Of a DNA stretch of 64,000 nt, positions 10,006-22,268 are shown in pieces. The DNA is from Gambelia wislizenii (Eukaryota; Chordata; Lepidosauria; Squamata; Crotaphytidae). The notes under the pieces were generated by a model. It saw nothing but the letters and a program-made list of their open reading frames with translations. It was not told where the DNA came from and did no database searches. The DNA is taken from contig JAUMIR010000003.1 in NCBI GenBank assembly GCA_030847615.1, positions 73,542,001 through 73,606,000 on the forward strand. Reading direction: 5' to 3'. The translations under genes and the position numbers were made by a program. Position 1 is the stretch's first letter. Each line of letters starts with the position of its first letter.

Positions 10006-11133
10006 TTGGTATGTGCTGTCCTATGCTTCCTCAAGCATAAGGGCCTTACCATTATTGAAGATAATAGATAGGGGGCATTATCTGGCTTGTTTAGTGCTTA
10101 GGCCAGTCTTACCCAGCATGGATCTTTCCATTGTTTTGAACTATAACTTTCAGCCAGCATGGCTAGCAGATAGGAGCTGTAGTCTGAAACATCTTGAGGG
10201 ATGCACACCAGGAAGAGTTGGATTAGGCACAGTTTGTGGTATGTTTGGCCCTAAAGTGTTTTGGCCTGCAGTTTTTATTATATCAAATGGCAAGAGATCA
10301 GGAAGATATCATCAAAAATATCTGGAGGGCCAAATGTTCCCCACTCCTGGAATAGCTATATACTGATTTGGCTATTGGTGCACTGTTTCCTTGGTGCTCT
10401 GCTCCAAATATAGAGACAGCTGAGATCTTCAGAACATTTGGAGTTAAGGCTACAGTGCATATCTGCCTTGAATCTTAGGGCAATTTGCCACATCTTGCCC
10501 CTGTCTTAGAGCCCTGCAGTCCTGACAACACAGCGCTTTTGCCCCATTTTGCCTCTGTGCAATCTCCATGAGCCCCAGGACTAAGACGGGGCTAAGATGG
10601 GGTAAAGCCCAATAAAATGTTTTTACTTACCAAAAATGCTTCTTTCCAGAAAAACCGGATTGGGTCCCATGTGACTGTAGCAGCCCTTAATGGCACACCG
10701 GACCATTGCTGTTGCTGTGGTCCATGTTTCATTCTCTGAAACCAGGAAGGAGTTCTGCAGCATGTGACTGGGCTAGCCGACTTCCTGGCTACAGGTGTGG
10801 ATGGTGGTGGCAGTGGCTGCAGAGACCATCCTGTGTGCTGATCTTGACTTCCTCCACTTTGTCCAGGTAATGGGGGAGCAACAGGCCTGATCTGTGGGCA
10901 GAATATGCTGGTGGGGAACTGGCGTATTCTGGCCCATGTAGATGAGCTCCTAGATTGAGGGAAAAGATAGGGTATAAACAACATTATTATTAATAATATG
11001 GCTAAAATACCATGTTGAAGTTTACTGACTCCGTTTAGGCCATTTGGCTTACATTCATGATTTTTACTGTGGCGAGCAAACAATCTTGTTGATCGTTATT
11101 GCATTTGTACAGTGATTACCTTTGATGGTGTTT
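10006..11133. other. DNMBP intron 1, no gene recognised
   Basis: A palindromic-repeat relic lies at about 10128-10200. A tail resembling a SINE/LINE 3' end (GATAGGGTATAAACAACATT, then TTATTATTAA) is at about 10965-11003. The reverse-strand open frame here has no recognisable similarity and is not called. Confidence 0.5.
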
Positions 11134-11340
11134 AATAATAATAATAACATTTATTTTTATCCCGCCCCTCTGTTAAAAACAATCGGGGCGGCTTACAAAA
11201 ATTAAAATACCAATACAGATTAAAATCCCCAAATGCCACCCACCCCCACCTTCCCCCATAAAAAGACATTAAACCAAAATACATTAAAACAACTGATCTA
11301 AAATCACATTAAAATAATAAATAATAAATAAGCAGCAGAC
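11134..11340 (-). mobile_element. L2-like LINE 3' end
   Basis: On the minus strand the sequence reads TTTGTAAGCCGCCCCGATTG, AGAGGGGCGGGATAAAAATAA and an ATT tail, the same terminus as the LINEs ending near 28370 and 62565. Only the 3' UTR is present. Confidence 0.85.
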
Positions 11341-13034
11341 TAAAAAGGTGAAGGGCAGATGTCTTCAAATGCAAGCCACCCATAAATAGAACAACGTATA
11401 ACTTGCTGTCGCTCGTTTGTGAGTTAGTGGATAAAATGGTTCATCTATGGTCCAGCTTGGACGCCACACTTGTGACAGTATCCAAGTTGGAGGTTGCCTG
11501 GCAACCTCTTGTTCTTGCTGCTTGGGCCACTTTCTGTTTGTTTTGTTCTCTGGTTTTCTCAGGATGCATGGGGAACTGTGGGCAATGTTTTGCATTCTAG
11601 ATCTCTGCCTCTTGTGGCTTATTATGTTTTGCAGTAAGAGGCTGGATTATTGATTTGCAGACATTCATGAGATAAAGGGAGGTCTTGTGTCCTGTAAAGG
11701 AGGTGATCAAATGCTTCCTATAACTGAGTGGTTGGGAACCTTTAGGGCTTATATTTTGGACTACAAGTCCCACAGCTTCTTACCTTTTGTCATGCTGGCA
11801 TGGGCTTCTAGTAGTTGAAGTCCAAAATGTCTCTAAGGGTAGAGGTCTAACAACCCTGCTTAAAAACCCATCTGCTAACCTTTCCAACTTCTTCGCACTC
11901 TGTATTCTCCAGTTTGAGGGGAAAGAGTCAGTGATTGTAATCCTCCCCCTACATTCCTGGATGATAAATCAACTGTAGACCTCTTTTTAAATCAAGTTAG
12001 GATTTGGTACTGAGGCCATTTTAGTAGTCTTCTTAAATGTCCTTCTGTCTGGGAAAGAATTCAAAGACACAGGCATGTCTGAGGAAGAAGACCGGTCCCA
12101 TCTTACGCTACAATTTCTTTTACTTAGTTAGTAACAAAGATGCTACAAGATTCCCTTGCTCTCTGGGGAAGGACTCTGCTACTGATTCTTCTGGACCTCT
12201 CATTAGCTCTTTGATACTCTTGATCATAACTTACTCATGGATGGACAGACGTGTGTGTTCATGTAGTATCAGGGAAGTCCCTTGATGAATGTAATCTCCT
12301 TTGCCAATTGAAGAGTATCAATGAAAGATCATATTTTGGCTGTCTGATTGGAAACCTGCTGGTAGAGCTATTTTATGTTATTTTTTAAAATACTTTTACC
12401 ATGAGTAACAGTTCTAGGTACTTTATAAACCATCATCATCATCTAGAAATTGTTGTCTAGGGGGTCCAACAGGGTTAACTGCAATCTCCATTATTGTCTT
12501 ACGTGTCTGTAAAAATTCAGGGAAAGTTAAATTGGAAGTCTGGCAATTTACAAACAGAATCCATAACACAGTGTTGCATTGTAAAGTGCTCCTGTTCAGG
12601 CTTTCAGCCAGCCATGCCCTTTTCTAGGCTACTCTCTTCCATCTCCCCTCAAGCTGTTCTTTCCTTCCTTCCTCAACAGTCAGCCAAGATTCTTTTGCTC
12701 TGCACATGCACTGTCCTCATTGGACTGTCCTTCCCCCTCCCTCTACTGCTAAAGTATTTTCTACTTTTGCAAGCCTCCTACTTGTATTTGGTGCCATTTT
12801 GGGTATGTAAGGATCGACATGTGGAAAATTAGTTAGCTGTTAATGCATAGGAGGGACAGGGAATGTGCTGCCCTCCAGATGCTTTTAGGCAGTACCGTAA
12901 CTCCCATCAGCACTAGGAAGCATAGCCAACTGTGAGGGACAATGAGAGTTGTATTCTGCCAACATTTGGAGAGCCACATGTTACCCACCATGATACAGTG
13001 TCAGGAAGATTATTAGGATGGCACAGGGTCTTAA
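11341..13034. other. DNMBP intron 1, dispersed palindromic repeats
   Basis: Copies of the 'ggactacaagtcccac' palindromic repeat lie at about 11725-11830 and 12865-12980. No gene seen. Confidence 0.5.
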
Positions 13035-13473
13035 AACCAAGCTTTATTGGTTTGGGTATGTTTAGCCTGGAGAAGACACATTTGAGAGGGTATATGATAT
13101 ACATCTTCAAATATCTGAAAATCTGTCACATTGAAAAGAGAACATGCTTGTTTCTACTTAAGAAATATCTGAAAAGCTGTCACATTGAAAAGAGAACATG
13201 CTTGTTTCTACTTAAGAGGGCATCGCCCAAACCTGTGGATTCAAATTACATGAGGAGATTCTGACTAAACTTTAGGAAGAGCTTCTCAATGGTAAGAGCT
13301 GTTCAACAGTGGAATAAGCTGCCTCAGAATGGGATGGAGGTTTTTAAGCTGAAATTTTACAGCCATCTATCAGCCATGCTTCTGCTGCAAATTTCTTGCA
13401 CTGGCAGGGGGTCGGGTTAGATCACCCTTGGGGTTACTCACTTCCAATTCTATAGTTCTATGATTCTATAGGA
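13035..13473 (+). mobile_element. CR1 LINE 3' fragment with internal 54-bp tandem duplication
   Basis: Begins at TTTGGGTATGTTTAGCCTGG and reads through the degenerate CR1 C-terminus to a tail TCTATAGTTCTATGATTCTA. Inside, two consecutive 54-bp units (13109-13162 and 13163-13216, starting AAATATCTGAAAA) differ at one position. Confidence 0.85.
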
Positions 13474-13802
13474 TGATTATTATAGCATCAATATGCATCA
13501 CTAACCTGGTATCTGAAATTATTTCAAATGGAAAAGCTAACAATCATTTCATTTTTTTTAATGTGGGGATATGTGTTTGTTGTAGTATTACATTGGGGTT
13601 TGCTGTGAGCAAGCACATGCTAACATATGCATGTGTGCAGAAAATCTGTCTCATGGAGGGCATGTTTTGGTGACCCATACTTGGCTGCGTATCATTGGCA
13701 TGAGTCTGTTTTATGTTGGAAGAAAGTAATCTTTACTATTATGAACAGAGAACTAACACTGGTGTAACCATGGTAAAGGTGAAGCAATTGTATGGGTTAA
13801 GC

Positions 13803-15273
13803 CAGCCTTTCTCAACCTTTTTACCCTGGAGGAACCTTGAAATAATTTTCAGGTCTCAGGGAACCCATATGTAAAAATTATACCTACAGTTCCTTTTTTA
13901 AAAAAAATTACAGAAACAGTGAAAAAAAAGATGCTTATTATATTCCACATTGCTAGCAATACATATTTGATACTTGTAGGGTCAGAAATTTCTATAATAC
14001 AAATATAATATAAATAAATATATCTCTCCAAAGACAGTCTCAGTTTAATCATCTTGGCTTCTAGGGAGAGTTCAGGTTATCATGATCTGCTGCCTGAGGC
14101 AGCAACATCGAATCATAGAGTTGGAAGAGACCACAAGGGCCATCCTGTCCAATCCCTGCCATGAGGGAATACACAATCAAATCATTCCCGACAGATGGCC
14201 ATCCAGCCTCTGTTTAAAAACCTCAAAAAATGGAGACTCCACCACACTCCCAGGCAGTGCATTCCACTGCCAAACAACTCTTACTGTCAGGAAATTCTTC
14301 CTAACGTTTAGGTGGAATCTCTTTTCCTGTAGTTTGAACCCATTGCTCCATGTCCTAGTCTCTGGAGCAGCAGAAAACAAGATTGCTCCATCCTCAGTAT
14401 GACATCCCTTGAAATATTTAAATATGGCTACATCACTGACTCTGATCCAAAGATTGAGCCCTGAGCTAACACAGCTTGCAAAAAAGCAGCAACTAAGCAG
14501 CCAGGCGCAGGCTGAGAGGGAGGTTGTAGCTTATTGCCAAAGTAAATGAAAGGATTTTTTTTCAATAGGATGGGAGTTGATCAGTCTATTTGTGACCCCC
14601 ACATTCAGTTACCAGACCCACAGTTTAAGAACTTTTCCTCTCTATAATAACTCCTTTACTATAATGGCTCTGCCCTCTCCAAATCTGGTTTTAAAAGAAT
14701 AAGCCCTAAGTCGCTTTTATCAGAGTTCTCCCCTCCACAGCTAGCACCTGAGTAGCTAACTGACCAGGGGTTACTTAGATTACTTGGTCAGTTTCCCCCA
14801 ATTGGCTAAGAGCTGTTCAGTATTGCAATTCTTTTTCCATTGTTCTGAATTTAAAAAAAAAAACACCCTCATTTTGCATTTGTACCTTTAAATCAGTTTT
14901 AGGCAAACCAGGTCATCTTTTGTCTCAGTTCTGGGTCCCTGGCTGCTTGCAGGAAGCAAACTCAATCACACACACACACACATTCTTTGCCTTCTCCCTT
15001 TCCCAGGCCACGAGGAGCTTCATTAGCATATCTAAAGCAGATCAAAAACTGGGAGGGAGAGCAAGGTATTTGGCATGTAAACATCCTCCCCACCCACCCA
15101 TAAGAGGACCCTTTGAGGCTCTGTTGGTGTGAAAACATTCATTCCTCGCCTGGTTTTCTCTGTTGTGGAGGGGAGAGATAAGCCATTTCAGCTCATCACT
15201 TCTCCATAATTTATTACTATTTTCTCACGGAACCCCTGGCTATCTCTGGGGGAACCCCAGTTGAGAAACACTG
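13803..15273. mobile_element. hAT element with 8-bp target duplication, containing a nested CR1
   Basis: The left end CAGCCTTTCTCAACCTTTTT and right end GGGGAACCCCAGTTGAGAAA CACTG are hAT-like inverted termini. The flanks GGTTAAGC (13795-13802) and GGTTCAGC (15274-15281) are an 8-bp duplication with one mismatch. A CR1 lies inside at 14109-14442, so the hAT is older. A (CA)n run lies at about 14968-14982. No transposase frame remains. Confidence 0.8.
14109..14442 (-). mobile_element. CR1 LINE 3' fragment (reverse)
   Basis: Begins GAATCATAGAGTTGGAAGAG and continues through CAGATGGCCATCCAGCCTCT to TCTCTGGAGCAGCAGAAAAC, the reverse complement of the CR1 3' coding end. Inserted within the hAT at 13803-15273. 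Confidence 0.9.
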
Positions 15274-15281
15274 GGTTCAGC

Positions 15282-16980
15282 TGTGACCGTTTGCATGTCT
15301 TGTATATTTTCCAATGCTATGTGGTATCCCTTCCTGAAAAATGCACATCCAAGTGCATGTAGACAATAGGGGGAACCCCTCACCCCCATGTTCCTTTCTT
15401 CCTATGTGTGGGGATGTAGATTATGTAAATGTATATAATACAAGTCTAGGACAGAGTTGGGTGCAGCAGTGGCACATTGTACATAAGATCATAAGAACTC
15501 CCTTGCAGGGTCAAACTGCAGTTTACCTGTCCCAGTGGTCTATTTCCCACTATAGTTAGCCAGTTGTCTTCCACTAAAATCCCTCATATGTGGTTCCCAA
15601 TCTAATTCAAACACCCTTGTGTTGCTTATTCAGCTCCAGTTATTCCTGGGGGTGGGTGGGTGGGTAGGGAGTCCCACAGCTTTTGTTTACCTTGCTTAAG
15701 GCCTTGGCTTTCCCATATTACAACTATACTCTGCTGGCTACACTAGTTCTGTGCATGCCTCAGCCTGTGGGTGAGATTCCTCCCACAGGAGGAGCAGAAG
15801 CAGTGAATAACTACATTGCTTGGGACACTGAGAGAACTGGGAGTAGTGGAGCCTTACTTCACAGAGCCCTGTTAGGAGACCAGGAGCTTCTAGCCTTCCA
15901 GGAGGCCTCTGTGTATTGTTGTGGTACAAGGCTGATTCTTGAGTCTGAGTCTGATTCTCTCTATCCTCTCTGTTCCATTGTGGATCTCCCTGAGGTAAGA
16001 GGGGAGTGGTGCTGGCAAGCAGGCCACGCCAGTGACTCATGCCTGACCCCAGGCCTGTGGGTGGGTGAAACACTTTTCTCTGGATTGGTGCCTCCAGCTG
16101 CAACATGCAGCAGGACTGTTACACTTCGCATGGATGTGGACAGCCAAAGGGAGGAGACCTGAGGCACAAAATCTGGGAAGAGTTTGCTGTTCAGGACAGA
16201 AGGCTGGGTTCTCTAATAATCCAGCCCGAATGGAGCTGTGAGGCTGTTTCCTCCTTCCAGGCATAAGTTTTCAGTAAGGATTGGCAAGCAGATGTTCCTG
16301 AGGAGACAACAATGTGTTCATGTTGCACACAGAGGAAAGCAACCCTCCTTTTTTGAGTCTCAGATCACCAAACATGAGGGAGAAGGGTGTTTCTTTGGGT
16401 CCTAGCCAAAGAATCCTACATGAGGAAAAGAATCCCAAGCTTTTATATCACTGTTATATTCTTTCCCCCTCTGCCTCTGGCAAGCTATCAGAGCAAGAGG
16501 TTGATTGTGGCAACAGAGGCAAAATTGCATTTGTGTGTGTGGACACATTTTCTGTATTATTTTCCACTTTTGTACACATGGCTGTATTTGTAACATAGAA
16601 TGGGTCGTGTATTTTATTTCATTGGCAGCCTTTTAATGTGTTTTGTCACAATGGCTGTAGTAACTAGAGGAATGTTCTGGCATTATCTCAGCACTCCCCC
16701 TACTCCTCCCCTCTTCAGGCCATTCTTTACTAATTAACATCCACACTTCTCAGGCAGTTGAATGGACCCTCCCCCCCCCCATCAGGATCACGGCAGCAAT
16801 CCTTGCTCTTCTCTGGTCCCACCATCTTCACTGGGCTACAAACAGCAAGCAGACAGTTATCTTGTCTTTACCTGGGCTATTATAGATCTCGGTGTTTCTG
16901 GGTCGCTTTTGGAAGATATTGGCTATATAGCGGATCAGAAATTTCTGATTAAACTCTTGGGGAAGCAACCTAACTTGGGG
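15282..16980. other. DNMBP intron 1, no gene recognised
   Basis: Contains a 159-codon open frame (15683-16162) and reverse overlaps, but no domain, splice pattern or conserved motif supports coding. A poly-C run lies at about 16770-16780. Confidence 0.5.
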
Positions 16981-17684
16981 CCCTTTCACACTACATAGTT
17001 GTAGCACTATGATTCCAGTTTGCTGTGGCTGCATCCTTTGGAATATGTGTGTGTGTGTGTGTGTGTATCTCCCATCTTTCTCCCAGTATAGGGACTCAAG
17101 GTGGCTAACAGTAAATTTAAAACAATGCAGATTAAAACAACACACAAACATTAAAATATGAATATTAAATTTATAATAACAAATTAAACAATTCAAAGAG
17201 TTAAAAACATTTACAGACATTAAAAATAATAAAATACAAAAAACAATATACACCTTAACATCTGAATTACACAGCACGTACAAGTCCAATCCACAGCAGA
17301 TTATAAATGCCTAATGGCACAATAATGTTTTTACTTGTTGGCAAAAGGAGAGCAGAGATGGGGCCATCCTGGCCTCTCTAGGGAGGGAGTTCCAAAGTCT
17401 GGGAGCAGCCACCGAGAAGCTCCTCTCTCTCATTCCCACCAAATAAGCTGAGAGGGTGGTGGGACAGAGAAAAGGCCCTCTCCAGATAATCTGAGAGCTC
17501 TAATGAGCTCATAGAGGGAATACTGGGGTTTGTAGTTTGCTGAAGCACTAGAGCGCTCTGGATGAAAATTCTAAGGGTCTCTCCCTGAACTATAGACCCC
17601 AAAATTCAATAGGATGGAACCATGGCAGTTAAAGTGGAATCACAGCGCTGTAACTGTATAGTTTGAAAACGCCCTTCGTCCACA
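16981..17684. mobile_element. TIR MITE split by a LINE-like 3' fragment
   Basis: The arm TTTCACACTACATAGTTGTA at 16983-17042 is mirrored at about 17600-17684 (ACTGTATAGTTTGAAAACGC in reverse). Between them lie a (TG)n run at 17046-17066 and a reverse-strand LINE-like segment (about 17067-17490) containing GGGAGGGAGTTCCAAAGTCT and CAGCCACCGAGAAGC, a widespread squamate repeat I cannot assign to a clade. Confidence 0.6.
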
Positions 17685-19046
17685 CAGTGGGCTCCACATC
17701 TCTTGCCTTTGAGCCACAGGTGTCTTGTCTTGTCTTTTGACAGTCATAGGAAATGATGTCAGAAGGAATGGAAAGTATCACACTTGTCCTCAGTAGCAGC
17801 CCAAGCTCTCCTACTGCTTGAAATGAAAGGAGAAGCAGTGCTGTTGCACCCCACCTTTGCAGCTGCCTTTCTGCCCTGCATACTTTCTCTTCCTCCGGTT
17901 GCTGTGATTCATCTATTCCTTGCTCTTTAGAAAAGTGCTGCCCTGATCCAGCTGACTCTGCATGAGGACATGTAGACTACTTTGAGCAGCAGTTTTTTTC
18001 TTTACACAGAGGGGAGAGAAAGAGTGAGTGAGTGGGCAGGCAGGCAGCCATGTGTGGACCAGCTAAGAAGCAAAGAGGGAGATTGGGGCGGGGGTGCAGT
18101 GGTGATGAAAGGACTCAGAAGGGAAATGAGGCAGCAGTAAGGCTCTCTCTTGTGTAGAAGCAATGGTGCAGTTCATTGCTCCTGGTGGCTGCCTGCCTGA
18201 AGTGGCTGCCTCTTTTTGCCTTATGATAGGGCTGGCCCTGCTTGTCATGGGGCACTTTAGTATAGATGACTTTACCTCCTTCACAATAAGAAGCTGCATT
18301 TAAACTAAGCCAGTCCTTCAGACTAGCTCAATACTGTCAACATCAGGCCCACCCCACCCCAGCACCCTCTAGATATGTTAGACTACAACTTTCATAATCC
18401 CCAACGAACATATCTGGTGGTTGTGCTGCCTCAGGATGATAGAGGGTATAATCACACATCTAGAGGGCTCTGGCTTGGGTGGGGGGGTCTGTAAGGACTG
18501 GCAAGGGTTCTCCAGGGTATCAAACGGGTATTTCCTATGCCTTCATGGAGACTGGTCCTGGGGCCTTTTGCTTGCAAAATATGTATCTGCTCTGGCATAT
18601 AGCAATAATCTTTTCTTATACATATGATGCTTTGCTTTAGCTGTTACAGAATATTCACTGTTGTTCCCCTAAATTCAGTAGTATTGTGGACTTCATTCAT
18701 TTGTCTTGATATGACATACTGCATGTATATGATATGATACCACTGATAGCATATCATTGACTTTGTAGAATTAGCCATATTTTACACCAGAATTTTAAGC
18801 TGTATCTCATCACACTTTCCAGGTTTGAGCTCCCTTCTCTTTTTTTGCCTGGGTGATGGATATACCTCAGCATCTTTCTAACCTGCTCCTTTCTTTTTGT
18901 CCAGTTATTTGGTGACCACAAAATGCTTAACGAGGTGGGGTGCAAATGATTTCCCTTCTCATTCTTTCATTTTCTTGACCTTTGTAGCTTTATCTGTACC
19001 TGCTTATAATAATGAATAGTAAGAAGATGTTTGAAGATGTGCAATT
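17685..19046. other. DNMBP intron 1, no gene recognised
   Basis: Ordinary intronic sequence. A palindromic-repeat relic lies at about 18360-18420. Nothing else seen. Confidence 0.5.
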
Positions 19047-19292
19047 GAAAGTGTGAAGTGGTTAGAGTGGCCTGAGACTTGGGAGATCCAAGGTCAACTC
19101 CCACTGTGCCTTGAAACTTATTGGGGCCACTCTCTCTTCTCTCTCTCTTTCTCTCTCCCCCCCCCACTCACTCTCAGCCTGGCCCATCTCACAGGGTTAT
19201 TATGAGGCTAAAGTGAGGTGGGGTAAGGAGAGCCATTTACACCACCATGAGCTCAGGTGGGGAAATGTAAGATATAAACATAACAAACAAAT
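19047..19292 (+). mobile_element. tRNA-derived Sauria-type SINE
   Basis: Head GTGGTTAGAGTGGCCTGAGA and GGTCAACTCCCACT (degenerate A and B boxes), then CTCTCAGCCTGGCCCATCTC, ACAGGGTTATTATGAGG and the tail GAAATGTAAGATATAAACAT. A (CT)n expansion sits in the middle. Confidence 0.75.
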
Positions 19293-20754
19293 TCTTCTCT
19301 GCCTCCACCACCCCCCACCAACCCCGGGATTATCTTGTTGTGCAGCTTTAAGTGGGCATGAAGTTTATGTTTGCTTTACAAGTCATGTTAATACCCAGAT
19401 AACTTCCAAAAGGCATTGCCACTTTTGACACAGGCAGCTGGTAGAGTTCTATTGTGCTTACCTCACACAAACAGTTAGGATTCATGTGACCTCTCTACAA
19501 AATTATTTCAGCTCAAAGCTTCAATGACAGTCCAGTTACCTCTGGCTGGATGCAAATTCTTGGAGTGGTATGCAGTTGCTTATGGCTGACATTGTGTTGA
19601 CTGTGCATAGGGAGCCAGTTCCTGGGATGCCCAACATATTACGCATCTGCTCCAAAGGCAGACCTGGCCCTGGAGTCAAGTAGACCCAAACACTCATGTA
19701 GACAGCACAAAGATGTGATGGCCAGGCAGGTTCCTCTTCATTCAGGAAACATCAGCAGCTGGGGCTTTAGGAGAATTCGTTTACTGGAGGATATGTAAAG
19801 AGAATATTAGAATTCAAAGCCTGGGAACATTACTTTTTAAGATCATAACTCCAAGGATCTCCCAGCTGCTATAGCCAGTAGCAGTGCTAACTAGGGGAAT
19901 CTGGAAAGTAAGAGCAGAGTTTTCCCTTTCTGTAATTTTAAGGGTACACAAACCAAACCAGAGCTTGGCAATAGTTTGAATCATGGCTCCATGTTCCCTG
20001 AGCTTCCAAAGGTCCTTAACCTATCTATTTAATTTCTACCAATAGCACATGCTGCCCTCCCAGCTTCTAGATCAGCCTTATCAAATCTGGTGTCCTGCAG
20101 ATATATGGGACTACAACTTCTATTGTTCCTAACCAGCATGGTGTTGGCCATATCAGCAGGCTGTTCTAGATCTTATGAGAAATAACATTTCCCCAGTCTT
20201 TAAAAACTCTTCTTCAGCCAGTTTTGTATCTCTATAATTTATTATTTTCCTTGAACCTCACTTTTTAGACTGTTCTGTTTACTCTGTCTCACTTTAAACA
20301 ACCATCCTGATTCTTTGACTAACATTCATTCCTGACATCTTCCCAGACTCCTACCCAAAACCCACTGATGTGGATGATCATCCTCCCCCGCACCCTGCAA
20401 TTGGGTGCTGTTCACAACCGGAAGTGACTTATGGTTATGATTTTCAGTCAGCTTAAATTGTAAATTGATCTTTGACAGGCCTGATAGATCATAGTTTATA
20501 GGGAGGAAGACTACATGGCCACTGGGTCCTTGCAACTCTGAATTCATACTTCTAGGTGCTTCTATTTAATTTCCCAATCATTTTCACATGTGACAACATG
20601 AGCCTTCATCCATCCCTTACTGAGATTCTTGTTTACAAAGTCACTTTCCTTGGTTTTGGGGGTGGGGGTCGGCAAGAGCTGTTGATTTGATTTGATGTAT
20701 TCCGGAGAGTCCTTCAGAAGTATCTGGCATACATGTGCTACAGCCAGAGCATGG
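19293..20754. other. DNMBP intron 1, no gene recognised
   Basis: A palindromic-repeat relic (GACTACAACTTCTATTG) lies at about 20085-20165. No other structure seen. Confidence 0.5.
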
Positions 20755-20769
20755 AAGAGTTACTCTCTT

Positions 20770-20904
20770 TTCGCAGGTTGAGGGATAAAAGGTGGCCCCC
20801 CTTCCGAAAATCACGTACCCAACCCGATGTACGTGTAAACTGCCAGGGATCGACACGAATTCTTCCCAGGACATTTTCATCGTGTAAATGGCCCCCTGGA
20901 ATTC
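20770..20904. mobile_element. Terminal fragment of the GTTTACAYG-type DNA transposon
   Basis: About 135 bp, from CGCAGGTTGAGGGATAAAAG to CATCGTGTAAATGGCCCCCTGG, is over 90% identical by eye to 23322-23450, the right end of a longer element. Only this end is present here. Confidence 0.8.
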
Positions 20905-21324
20905 TGGGAATTGTACTCCCCAAAAGGTCACTTTCCAAGCTCTGGCCTGCAGGATGGGATACTAGTACATGTTTTTGAGAGTGCCAGCTACACAAAAGCT
21001 GGGAATTGCCAAGGCAGCATTTCTGAGAGAGGCAAGCTTCACATTGTTGCCATGAGGCTGCTCATGCCTGATAACAAAGCAGGTTCATCAGCAAAATCTG
21101 TTACTCTCTCCAGCCCTTTCCTTCACACACAACCCATCCTGTATTATAGGCTTTTATGTACACATTTATAAACACAATGCCAATTGTTTCTCTTCAGATC
21201 TAGGCAGTTAATGTCCTGAAATGGCAGGCAGATAGTGTGTTGTCTGGCAAAGCAATATGTTTGTCATCTAGAGGAGATTTGTTGTGGAAGCATGTGAGCA
21301 GTATGGGACACCCATTGTCTGAGA

Positions 21325-21580
21325 GTGTATCCATATTACATAATCATAACACTTTGATATCACTTTAACTGCCATGGTTCCACCCTATGAAATTCTAGGG
21401 TAGTAATTGAATGAGATACTTAGAATTCTCTGCCAGAGAGCTCTAGAGCTACAGGTACAGGGAGTGCATTAGAGAATTCTAAAAGTTTTAAGAAATGACA
21501 AATCTCAGAATTCCATAGGATGAAAAGTTAAAGTGGCATTAAACTGCTATAATTGTGCAGTGTGGGTACACCCTTTGAGA
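21325..21580. mobile_element. Palindromic TIR MITE
   Basis: Arms GTGTATCCATATTACATAAT and its reverse partner TATAATTGTGCAGTGTGGGT mirror each other, including ACTTTAACTGCCATGGTTCC against AGTTAAAGTGGCATT. Related halves are at 16981-17684, 24645-24812 and about 56982-57062. Confidence 0.7.
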
Positions 21581-21690
21581 GAACTATTTAATATGCAAGT
21601 GAGTGCTATGTGTCTATGAATTTATATTGTTGATTTCAGTAGGGTTATATGTGAGACAGCCCCGCTCTGACCCTCGGGCATATAGGGCTA
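21414..21690 (+). repeat. Local segmental duplication, copy 1
   Basis: This segment (starting GAGATACTTAGAATTCTCTG and running past ATGCAAGTGAGTGCTATGTG to CCCTCGGGCATA) reappears in direct orientation at 24645-24930, roughly 93% identical by eye. It includes the right half of the MITE plus about 100 bp of non-MITE flank, so it is a copied locus and not two insertions. The copies lie on either side of the first coding exon. Confidence 0.85.
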
Positions 21691-22268
21691 TTCCCTCCAT
21701 TTATATAAAAAAGGTACGGTCTCCAGGGATACAGCCTCCCTCTTTTGAAATTACTGAAGCTTAGGGATGACAACTGACCAGGAAGAGCCTCTTGACTTGC
21801 TCTTGTGCTTTAAATAGTAGAAAGAATAGATTTTTTTACAGCATGGTGAAACTTTTAAAGCATTAGGACAAATTTTTGTCATCTGCTAGTGTCCAGTGAT
21901 CAATCTGCTGTGAAATGTACAAACGTAGGAGTCAGTTAAAAAACAAACAAACTAGGCAACTCTACTGGAGTCAGTGTGGGTTTCATATGGATTGTACCTG
22001 CCACTGTTTGCAAATTGCTTGTTGGACTCTGGCAGCCAAAAGACCACTTCTGTGCGTCAGGGAAGTGCTGAGCTTCCGCTCCATCTTGCCATTCCTTCCT
22101 GACAGGAATTCCTCCTTCTCTTGGCTCTTCATCCTCAGCTCTCTTCACACAGCCTGCCTGATTCTAGATTTTGGGAAATGGGGTTCAATAGTTCCATTCC
22201 TTTTTATTCCTACAACACACACATTTCTGGCATTTGGAAAGTTCCGACGTAGGCCTGCACAGACCATA

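Noticed and set aside
10592..11083. 163-codon reverse-strand frame
   Set aside because: No recognisable domain, no splice context, and it overlaps a repeat-like tail.
15683..16162. 159-codon forward frame
   Set aside because: No similarity recognised, it overlaps an equally long reverse frame, and composition is ordinary intron.
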